This document shows positions 1 through 6,256 of a stretch of DNA of 64,000 bases, piece by piece. The position numbers were made by a program, and so were the translations under genes. Origin of the DNA: Microbacterium sp. SS28 (GTDB taxonomy: Bacteria > Actinomycetota > Actinomycetes > Actinomycetales > Microbacteriaceae); the NCBI RefSeq assembly GCF_022761035.1, contig NZ_JAKWJP010000006.1, positions 62,001-126,000 of the forward strand, in the 5' to 3' direction. The notes below the pieces were generated by a model, which saw only the letters and a program-made list of their open reading frames with translations, was not told the DNA's origin and ran no database searches. The stretch's first letter is position 1, and every line of letters begins with the position of its first letter.

Positions 1-415
1 GAGCGAAGCAAGCACCTCCTGGAAGGGCAGCCTCACGGAAGGGTCCGGTGAGGTCGCACTCGAGAGCTCGAACCAGGGGCCCTTCGCCGTGAACTGGAAG
101 GCCCGCAGCGAAGGCTCGACCTCGGTCACGACGCCCGAAGAGCTCGTCGCGGCGGCGCACTCGTCGTGCTTCAGCATGGCGCTCTCGAACGAGCTGACCC
201 AGAACGGGACGCCGCCCGAGAGCATCGAGACGACGGCGTCGGTCACCTTCATCCCCGGCACCGGCATCACCGGGAGCCACCTCAACGTCGAAGCCGTCGT
301 GCCGGGCCTGAGCCCCGAGGACTTCGCGACGATCGCCGAGAGCGCGAAGGCGAACTGCCCCGTCTCGAAGGCGCTCGCCGGGGTCGAGATCACCCTCGAG
401 GCCTCGCTTGGCTGA
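1..415 (+). CDS. OsmC/Ohr family peroxide-detoxifying protein (5' partial)
   Basis: The open frame runs in from the left edge (first full codon at base 2), so the N-terminus is missing. OsmC/Ohr proteins are cytoplasmic thiol peroxidases that reduce organic hydroperoxides through two cysteines. Both are visible: one in HSSCFSMAL and one in ANCPVSKAL, at the usual spacing, and the C-terminal motif EITLEASLG fits the OsmC branch. The stop lies just before the next gene (ATG at 435), so the two may share a transcript. Family is clear; OsmC rather than Ohr subfamily is inferred from the sequence style alone. Confidence 0.88.
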   Translation, partial: SEASTSWKGSLTEGSGEVALESSNQGPFAVNWKARSEGSTSVTTPEELVAAAHSSCFSMALSNELTQNGTPPESIETTASVTFIPGTGITGSHLNVEAVVPGLSPEDFATIAESAKANCPVSKALAGVEITLEASLG

Positions 416-434
416 CCCCTCGGGGGATGATCGG

Positions 435-1379
435 ATGCCGCGTCGCGTCGTCGTCGCGGGAGCGTCGGGCCTCATCGGCTCCGCGCTCGTCGCACGCCTG
501 CGCGCCGACGGCGTGACGGTCACGACCCTCGTGCGGCGGCCCGCGGAGGCCGCCGACGAGGTCTCGTGGCTGCAGGGACCTCTCGACCCTGCTGTGCTCG
601 AGGGGGCGGACGCCGTCGTCGGGCTCAACGGCGCGAGCATCGGCCGCTTCCCCTGGACGGCCGCATACAAGCACACGCTCGTGTGGTCGCGCATCACGCC
701 GACGCAGGTGCTCGCGCGCGCGGTGCGCGAGCTCGGGGCCGATGCGCCCTTGTTCGTCTCGTCGTCGGCGGTCGGCTACTACGGCTCGGCGCCGCGCAGA
801 GTGCTGACCGAGACGTCGCCGCGGGGCGAGACGTTCCTCGCCGATCTGTGCGGCGAGTGGGAGGATGCCGCGCTCGCCGCAGGAGCGCACGCACGCGTCG
901 CACTGCTGCGCACGGCGCCCGTCGTGCACGCGCAGGGCGTCCTCAAACCGCTTCTGCTCCTCACGAAGCTGGGCGTGAGCGGACCCATCGGACGCGGGAC
1001 CCAGGCGTGGCCGTGGATCTCACTCGAGGACGAGGTCGCCGCGATCCGGCACGTCATCGACCGCGGGCTCGAGGGACCCTTCAACCTCACGGGCCCGACG
1101 CGCGCGAGCGCGAACGACCTGGGGTTCGCACTCGCGATGCGGCTCAACCGGCCCTTCCTCGTGCGCGCGCCCGAATGGGGCCTGCGGCTCGTCCTCGGCC
1201 CCGACCCCACCGAGGCCCTGCTCACGACTGACGCCCACGTGCGCCCGGCCGCCCTCGAGGCATCCGGATTCCGATTCCGGCATACGACGGTCGAGCAGGC
1301 CGTCGAGTCCGCCGTGCCCGCAGCCGAAGCTGCGACCTTCCTGATCGGCGGGTCCGGGAGCGCGCTCGCCCGCGGCTGA
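435..1379 (+). CDS. TIGR01777-type epimerase/NAD-dependent sugar-nucleotide-like protein
   Basis: About 314 residues of an extended short-chain-dehydrogenase fold. The N-terminal GASGLIGSAL is the NAD(P)-binding glycine motif, SSSAVGYYG carries the YYG signature of the SulA-like epimerase family (TIGR01777), and a C-terminal DUF1731-like stretch (LRLVLGPDPTEALL) is present. Physiological substrate of this family is unknown. I chose ATG 435; an in-frame TTG at 408 would overlap the OsmC gene and lacks a better ribosome site. It lies 20 nt after the OsmC stop and is probably co-transcribed with it. Confidence 0.85.
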   Translation: MPRRVVVAGASGLIGSALVARLRADGVTVTTLVRRPAEAADEVSWLQGPLDPAVLEGADAVVGLNGASIGRFPWTAAYKHTLVWSRITPTQVLARAVRELGADAPLFVSSSAVGYYGSAPRRVLTETSPRGETFLADLCGEWEDAALAAGAHARVALLRTAPVVHAQGVLKPLLLLTKLGVSGPIGRGTQAWPWISLEDEVAAIRHVIDRGLEGPFNLTGPTRASANDLGFALAMRLNRPFLVRAPEWGLRLVLGPDPTEALLTTDAHVRPAALEASGFRFRHTTVEQAVESAVPAAEAATFLIGGSGSALARG

Positions 1380-1394
1380 CGCGCCGGCTCGGGT

Positions 1395-1847
1395 CTAGCC
1401 TGCGCGGCGCTCGGCCGCCTCGAGGGCGATCGCCTTGCGGATCGCACCGCGGGCGCGGCGGCGGTCCCCCGCCGCGTCGTAGCCGAGCCCCAGGCGATAC
1501 CAGGCGCGCCAATCGTCCGGATGAGCCTGCGCGTCGTCGCGGAGCGCGGGGAACGCGGCATCCCCGTCCTCGCGGACGACCCTCCCGCTGGGGCGCACCG
1601 CGACATCGTCCTGCGGGAGGCCCCCCTCGGCCTCCAGCCGGCGCCCGACACGCTCGGCGCGCACGCCGAACCACAGCTCGCGTCCGAGCGCCCACACGGC
1701 GATGACAGGGAGGACGAACAGCGCGACGCCCATCGCGACCGCGATCGGATCGCCGCTCACGAGCAGAAGCCACCCCCGCTGCGCGACGAGTGCGATGTAC
1801 AGCGCGAGCAGCGCCGCCATGACGACGACGCCGACGCGGGCGGTCAC
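1395..1847 (-). CDS. small membrane protein with C-terminal TPR-like segment
   Basis: 150 residues. Two hydrophobic segments (about residues 6-30 and 35-57) precede a charged cytoplasmic region, and residues 108-143 (DDWRAWYRLGLGYDAAGD onward) read like one tetratricopeptide repeat with an A-to-I helix pair. GTG start at 1847 overlaps the dapB stop in a GTGA arrangement, so it is translationally coupled to dapB. I do not recognise a named family; the coupling suggests co-expression rather than a role in lysine synthesis. Confidence 0.8.
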   Translation of the reverse strand: MTARVGVVVMAALLALYIALVAQRGWLLLVSGDPIAVAMGVALFVLPVIAVWALGRELWFGVRAERVGRRLEAEGGLPQDDVAVRPSGRVVREDGDAAFPALRDDAQAHPDDWRAWYRLGLGYDAAGDRRRARGAIRKAIALEAAERRAG

Positions 1848-2656
1848 GCGCTCGTGGCCCGCGCCACCTGACCGGGGACGCCCGCCTCTTCGACGGGCCG
1901 GTCGTCGCCCTGCCCCGGCACGCGCAGGCCGATGTCGAGGAAGCTGTCGAGCCCCACGACGACCCCGCGCACATCGCGGGCGGCAGCGAGGGCGAGACGG
2001 ATGCCGGGGCCGTACGCGAGGGCGGGCTCCACGGTGTCGTGCACGATCGTGAGCGACTCGCCGGGACCCGACAGGATCACCTCCTGGCGCGCGACGACAC
2101 CCGGACGGCGCAGCGAGTGGATCGGCACGCTCGCGACCTGCTGACCTCGGGCGCGCTGATCGACGTGCGGGGACTCGACGGGCCCGACAGACGCGCGCGC
2201 CGCCGCGATGAGCTCGGCGGTGCGCACCGCCGTGCCGCTCGGCGAGTCGATCTTGGTCTCGCGATGCGCCTCGATGATCTCGATCGAGGGGAAGAAGGAT
2301 GCCGCGGCCGAGGCCAGCGCCGAGCCGACGACGGAGCCGAGCGAGAAGTTGGGGATGAAGACGGCGCCCGTGCCGGCGGCCTGGACGAGCGGGCGCACGA
2401 GCGCGATGCGCTCGGCCGACCACCCCGACGTGCCGACCAGGATGTTGATGCCGCGTTCGATCGCGGCGCGGACGACGTCGATCGACACGGCAGGCGTCGA
2501 GGCGTCGACGACGAGGTCGGCGCCGTCGAGGTCGGAGAGGGGCGACTGCGACGAGAGGCTCGCGACGAGCTCGTATCCCGGCTCGGCTTCGACCACATCG
2601 CGGATGATCCCGCCGAGCTTTCCGGTCCCGCCCACGAGGGCCACGCGCGTCGTCAT
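1844..2656 (-). CDS. dapB: 4-hydroxy-tetrahydrodipicolinate reductase
   Basis: NAD(P)H-dependent reductase of the diaminopimelate/lysine pathway, supplying cell-wall diaminopimelate or lysine. N-terminal VGGTGKLG is the Rossmann glycine motif, FSLGSVVG lies in the substrate region, and EAHRETKIDSPSGTA is the family signature: the catalytic His and the Lys four residues later are kept, while the second His of the usual HH is Arg. The C-terminus carries roughly 25 extra residues. ATG 2656 is preferred over the GTG two codons upstream because it sits 7 nt after a TAGGCT -10, fitting a leaderless transcript. Confidence 0.93.
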   Translation of the reverse strand: MTTRVALVGGTGKLGGIIRDVVEAEPGYELVASLSSQSPLSDLDGADLVVDASTPAVSIDVVRAAIERGINILVGTSGWSAERIALVRPLVQAAGTGAVFIPNFSLGSVVGSALASAAASFFPSIEIIEAHRETKIDSPSGTAVRTAELIAAARASVGPVESPHVDQRARGQQVASVPIHSLRRPGVVARQEVILSGPGESLTIVHDTVEPALAYGPGIRLALAAARDVRGVVVGLDSFLDIGLRVPGQGDDRPVEEAGVPGQVARATSA

Positions 2657-2711
2657 GCGCACAAGCCTAGACGCGGGCGTCCGGCCCGACCGTCGAGGTT
2701 AGGCTCGTGGC
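2657..2711. promoter_or_regulatory. divergent leaderless promoters of dapB and the GNAT gene
   Basis: Two TAGGCT hexamers face away from each other in a 55-bp gap: one on the minus strand (2669-2664, 7 nt before the dapB ATG) and one on the plus strand (2700-2705, 6 nt before ATG 2712). That distance puts transcription starts at the start codons. No ribosome-binding site precedes either gene. Confidence 0.6.
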
Positions 2712-3200
2712 ATGGTCGAACTGCGCCCGCTCCCGGTCGACGAACCCGTCGCGCACGAGCTGCTCGCCGAGTACTTCGCGATGCGCGCGGCGGCCTTCCC
2801 CGGCCAGGCGTACACGACGGTCTTCCCCGCGCCGACCGTCTTCGAGGCACCCTCCGGCGTCTTCGTCGTGGTGTACGACGACGAGGGCATCCCCGTGGGC
2901 TGCGGAGGCATCCGGCGGATCGCGGACGGCCCGCTCGGAGTGCGCTACGAGATCAAGCACCTGTACCTGCGACCCGAGACGCGAGGGCGCGGCTGGGGGC
3001 GGCTGATCCTCGACGACCTCGAGCGCAGGGCGCGGGAGTGGGACGCCGCCGAGCTCGTGCTCGACACGCACCACACGCTGGAGGCCGCAGGCGGCCTCTA
3101 CGCGAGCGCCGGCTTCCGCGAGATCGAGCCGTACAACGACAACCCGAACGCGACCCGCTGGTACGCGCGGCGCCTCGCGGGCGTCGACGACGCGCGGTGA
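2712..3200 (+). CDS. GNAT family N-acetyltransferase
   Basis: 162 residues with the GNAT fold: a central acceptor region (VGCGGIRRI), then LYLRPETRGRGWGRLIL, whose R-G-x-G-x-G/R motif is the acetyl-CoA pyrophosphate loop, and the late AGGLYASAGFREI motif. Substrate cannot be read from sequence. Start ATG 2712 lies 6 nt after a TAGGCT -10 element, so the transcript is probably leaderless. It is divergent from dapB and convergent with the oxidoreductase that follows. Confidence 0.88.
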   Translation: MVELRPLPVDEPVAHELLAEYFAMRAAAFPGQAYTTVFPAPTVFEAPSGVFVVVYDDEGIPVGCGGIRRIADGPLGVRYEIKHLYLRPETRGRGWGRLILDDLERRAREWDAAELVLDTHHTLEAAGGLYASAGFREIEPYNDNPNATRWYARRLAGVDDAR

Positions 3201-3215
3201 CCCGGGCCGCGCTCC

Positions 3216-4175
3216 TTACGGGATGAGCGCGACCTTCCCGCCGGGGTGCCCGCCGCGCACGAACTCCAGCGCGGCGATCGCCTCGTCCAGCGGATAGGTC
3301 CTCGCCATTGGCACGACGAGGGCGCCCTCGCCGGCGAGGCACACGAGCTCTCCGCGCACCTCGTCCCGGAATCTCCTGCTGTCGGGCATGGCTCCCCCGA
3401 TGATGGCAAAGCCGTCCGCCTTCGCGCGGGGGCCGGCGACGATCGTGACGATGCGCGATCGGTCCGCGACGAGTTCGAGCGAGACGTCGACGGCCTCCTC
3501 CGTGCCGACGCAGTCGAGGGCTGCGTCGACACCGCCCGGCGCAAGGGCTCGCACCCGGTCCGCGAGGCCCGCACCGTAGGCCACGGGGGTCGCGCCGAAG
3601 CGCTCGACGACGTCGAAGCTCGCCGGGCTCGCCGTGCCGATCACGCGCGCCTCGATTCGGCGCGCCTGCTGAAGGATGCTCACGCCGACGGCTCCGGATG
3701 CCGCGTGCACGAGGATCGTCTCGCCCGCCGCGACGCGGGTCACGTGCAGCATCTCGGCGGCGGTGGACCCTGCGAGCAGCAGGTTCGCCGCTTCGGGGAA
3801 CGTGAGCCCCGCGGGCTTGGCGTAGACATCGCGCGCGGGCACGGTCAGTTCGCTCGCGTACCCGCCCTTCACGCGGAAGGCGAGGACCTCGTCGCCGAGG
3901 GAGACCTCGCCCGAGCCGATGCCCGCCGAGCCGCCACCGTCCGGTGCGGGGCCGAGCGCCGTGACGACGCCCGCGATCTCGTAGCCGATCGGGATCGGCA
4001 GCTGATCGGCTCCCGGCGCGCGGGCGCTGCGGATGTGCTTGTAGTCCGCGGGGTTGACGCCCGCCGCACGCACGGCGATCGTCACCTCGCCCGGGCCGGG
4101 TGCGGGTGGCTCGTACGCGACGAGGCGCAGGACGTCGAGGTCGCCGAAGTCGGTTGCGATCCAGTGCGTGGCCAT
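3216..4175 (-). CDS. zinc-independent MDR family NADP-dependent oxidoreductase (quinone reductase type)
   Basis: 319 residues of the medium-chain dehydrogenase/reductase family. The N-terminal GroES-like domain (AAGVNPADYKHIRS, PIGYEIAGVV) lacks zinc-binding cysteines, and the Rossmann domain has HAASGAVGVSILQQA, the quinone-oxidoreductase form of the nucleotide-binding loop. It probably reduces quinones or enones with NADPH; the substrate is not known. ATG 4175 is chosen because the family N-terminus begins there; the reading frame is open far upstream but without homologous residues. Confidence 0.87.
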   Translation of the reverse strand: MATHWIATDFGDLDVLRLVAYEPPAPGPGEVTIAVRAAGVNPADYKHIRSARAPGADQLPIPIGYEIAGVVTALGPAPDGGGSAGIGSGEVSLGDEVLAFRVKGGYASELTVPARDVYAKPAGLTFPEAANLLLAGSTAAEMLHVTRVAAGETILVHAASGAVGVSILQQARRIEARVIGTASPASFDVVERFGATPVAYGAGLADRVRALAPGGVDAALDCVGTEEAVDVSLELVADRSRIVTIVAGPRAKADGFAIIGGAMPDSRRFRDEVRGELVCLAGEGALVVPMARTYPLDEAIAALEFVRGGHPGGKVALIP

Positions 4176-4237
4176 GCGTCCATCCTGGTCCTCTCCCGCC
4201 GAGCGAGGGCCGCGGGGAGACTTCCGGGCGCGCTCGG

Positions 4238-4840
4238 TCAGACGGAGTAGAGGTCGGGAAGGCCCGTGCGCAGCTCGACGGGCAGGTGCGCGAGATCGTT
4301 GTGGGACACCAGAGTCCAGGGACGGCCCTGCTTCTGCGCGAGCACCGTGAGTCCGCAGTGGGCCTGATTGAGGGTCATCCAGCGCCACTCGGGTGCCTGG
4401 AGAACCTCGCGGACGAACCAGGAGATGACGAAGTTGTGGGTTATGAGCAGCTCGTGCACATCCCCCTGTTTGCGAACGAGGAACTCCCCCACGGCATCGG
4501 CCATCTGCGCCCGGCCCGCCTCGACGTCCGCCTCGGTCACCGATCCGAAGAACGGCTCGAAGACGCCCGGCGTCTCGGGCGTCATCCCCGTGGGGATGCA
4601 GTCGAAGAGCAGCGCGGTCGGCTGCGGCGATACCGACGGCAGCCGCTCCGCGACGGCACGCGCCGTCTGCGCGGCGCGCTCGAGAGGCGAGTGCCAGACG
4701 GCATCCAGCGGCACGCCCGAGAGGCGATCCGCGATGAGCGAGGCCTGACGGCGGCCGCGCGGCGACAGCGGCCCGTCGACTAGGCCGTGCTCGGCATCCT
4801 GATGCTCCCCGTGACGCACCAGGTAGAGGTAGTGCGTCAC
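4238..4840 (-). CDS. histidine phosphatase family protein
   Basis: 200 residues of the phosphoglycerate-mutase-like superfamily. LVRHGEHQD is the RHG motif with the phosphorylated histidine, SPLERAAQTA the second arginine region, and LLITHNFVISWFV the distal catalytic histidine. Substrate unknown. The GTG start at 4840 overlaps, as GTGA, the stop of a possible 14-codon leader peptide, which would explain the absence of a ribosome-binding site. The promoter region holds a perfect palindrome (4895-4908). Confidence 0.88.
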   Translation of the reverse strand: MTHYLYLVRHGEHQDAEHGLVDGPLSPRGRRQASLIADRLSGVPLDAVWHSPLERAAQTARAVAERLPSVSPQPTALLFDCIPTGMTPETPGVFEPFFGSVTEADVEAGRAQMADAVGEFLVRKQGDVHELLITHNFVISWFVREVLQAPEWRWMTLNQAHCGLTVLAQKQGRPWTLVSHNDLAHLPVELRTGLPDLYSV

Positions 4841-4881
4841 AGAAGCTCGCTTCGTCGGGGGGATGGCGTACCTGCGGGCAC
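4837..4881 (-). CDS. putative leaderless 14-codon leader peptide
   Basis: GTG at 4881 opens a short frame, VPAGTPSPRRSELL, whose TGA overlaps the GTG start of the histidine phosphatase by three bases. A TAGGGT hexamer (4893-4888) lies exactly 6 nt upstream of this GTG, the spacing seen at other probable leaderless starts in the window. Translation of the leader would deliver ribosomes to the downstream gene. Inferred from spacing only. Confidence 0.4.
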   Translation of the reverse strand: MPAGTPSPRRSELL

Positions 4882-4894
4882 TCTTCCACCCTAT

Positions 4895-4908
4895 GTCACA
4901 CGTGTGAC
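4895..4908. promoter_or_regulatory. perfect palindrome GTCACACGTGTGAC next to a -10 box
   Basis: A 14-bp perfect inverted repeat directly upstream of the TAGGGT -10 of the histidine phosphatase, in the spacer/-35 position, where a dimeric repressor would block polymerase. The half-sites point the opposite way to a CRP/GlxR site (TGTGA-N6-TCACA), so that family is unlikely. It could also serve the end of the AKR transcript. Confidence 0.45.
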
Positions 4909-4939
4909 GTCGCCTGGCCCGCCCGCGTCGGGCGCGGGA

Positions 4940-5980
4940 TCACTCCGCGGCGCGAGCGATCTCGGCGAGGTGCGCGCGGCTGAGCCGTACGCCGACGCCC
5001 TGCACGAGCTCGTCGATGTGCTGCGGCGCGAACGCGTTGATGATGGGCGCCGTCACGAGCTTCTGCGCGAGCAGCCACGCGACCGCGACCGCCGCGTCGG
5101 GCACCCCGAGTTCGGCGCCGACGGAGTCGAGCGCGCGCAGCGTGCGCGTCCCGCGCCGGTTTAGGCTCGCGGCGAGCTGCGCGCCGCGAACCGAGAGGCT
5201 GCCGCGCATGCGCGCGCGGTGGCGACCCGCGAGGAAGCCGTGCTCGAGGCCGTGCGACGGCGTCACCGCCATCCCCTGCGCACCAGCGACGAGACGGAGG
5301 TCGGAGTCGAACTCGTGGCGACGCAGGACGTTGAAGGGCACGTCGAGCACCGTGAGGCGGGGGTAACCCGCCGACGCGTAGATGCGCGCTTCGACGAGCT
5401 GAGCCGCCGTGTAGCCGATCGCGCCGATCGCGCGGGCCTTGCCCGTGTCGACGAGCCACTCGGCGGTCGCGAGGGTGTCTTCGAGAGCCGTCTTGCTGTC
5501 GGCGGTCGCGTCGAGGTACAGCAGGTCGATGCGGTCGGTGCCGAGCCGCGTCAGCGATGCTTCGACGGCGCGCACGAGGTTGACGGGGCCGAGACCCGGG
5601 TTGTCGGGGTGCCCGCCGACGCGCGACGCGACGACGATCTCGTCGCGGAGCCCGCGGGACGAGAGCCACTGACCGATGATGTGCTCGCTGCGGCCGCCCG
5701 CGAAGCTGTCGGCCGTGTGCACGGCGTTGCCGCCCCGCTCGAAGTAGGCGTCGAGGATGTCGTGACTCGACTCGAGGTCGACGTTCCAGCCGAACTCGGC
5801 CGCACCCAGGATGAGGGGGAAGACCGAGGGCCCGCCTTCGCCGAGAGTCACGCGGACGAGGCTGCCGACGGGGGCTCCCTGGACGGGGATGGGTGCCGAC
5901 GGGTGCAGCGCGGCGGCCGCGACCGGGGCGGTCTCGGGGCGCGATGAGGAGACGGCAGAGCCAACGCCGAAGAGAGCCAT
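4940..5980 (-). CDS. aldo/keto reductase homologue lacking the catalytic tetrad
   Basis: 346 residues; residues about 50-340 follow the AKR TIM barrel closely (GGNAVHTADSFAGGRSE, VEASLTRLGTDRIDLLYL, DTGKARAIGAIGYT). A 45-residue N-terminal extension rich in Ala/Pro/Ser precedes it. All four positions of the AKR catalytic tetrad differ by alignment to the family motifs: Asp to His88, Tyr to Phe93, Lys to Arg120, His to Asp157. Normal redox catalysis is therefore unlikely; a binding or regulatory role is inferred. GGGGTG just before ATG 5980 is a usable ribosome site. Confidence 0.85.
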   Translation of the reverse strand: MALFGVGSAVSSSRPETAPVAAAALHPSAPIPVQGAPVGSLVRVTLGEGGPSVFPLILGAAEFGWNVDLESSHDILDAYFERGGNAVHTADSFAGGRSEHIIGQWLSSRGLRDEIVVASRVGGHPDNPGLGPVNLVRAVEASLTRLGTDRIDLLYLDATADSKTALEDTLATAEWLVDTGKARAIGAIGYTAAQLVEARIYASAGYPRLTVLDVPFNVLRRHEFDSDLRLVAGAQGMAVTPSHGLEHGFLAGRHRARMRGSLSVRGAQLAASLNRRGTRTLRALDSVGAELGVPDAAVAVAWLLAQKLVTAPIINAFAPQHIDELVQGVGVRLSRAHLAEIARAAE

Positions 5981-6111
5981 AGGTCACCCCCTCACGACGA
6001 ACGTCCGTGGGACATCCTCGTGATCGCTTCTTCCGCACCCCCCGGCGCGGTACTCAAAAGGGTAGGCCAGGCGGCGCGAGCTTCCGGACGCGGAGGCGGC
6101 CCGGCGGTAAA

Positions 6112-6130
6112 CATTCGATAACGCTTTCAT
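6112..6130 (-). promoter_or_regulatory. possible LacI-family operator upstream of the AKR homologue
   Basis: Read on the minus strand the site is TGAAAGCGTTATCGA. The left half TGAAAGCG equals half of the common LacI-family consensus TGAAAGCGCTTTCA; the right half is degenerate. It lies about 130 nt upstream of the AKR start in an otherwise featureless AT-richer patch. Weak evidence, as no LacI regulator is in the window. Confidence 0.3.
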
Positions 6131-6195
6131 CACGACACCCCGCGGGAGCGCTCCCGGGTCCCCCATTCGGCGGACATCTCTGCCATACACGCCGA

Positions 6196-6227
6196 ATGCC
6201 CGCCCCTCGCGAAGAGGAGACGGGCAT
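6196..6227 (-). terminator. hairpin downstream of pnp
   Basis: Inverted repeat ATGCCCG / CGGGCAT with imperfect inner pairing (CCCCTC/GAGGAGA) about 30 nt after the pnp stop. No T-run follows, which is usual for GC-rich actinobacterial terminators. Confidence 0.5.
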
Positions 6228-6256
6228 CCGGACAGTACTGTCAGGCGATCGTGCGA

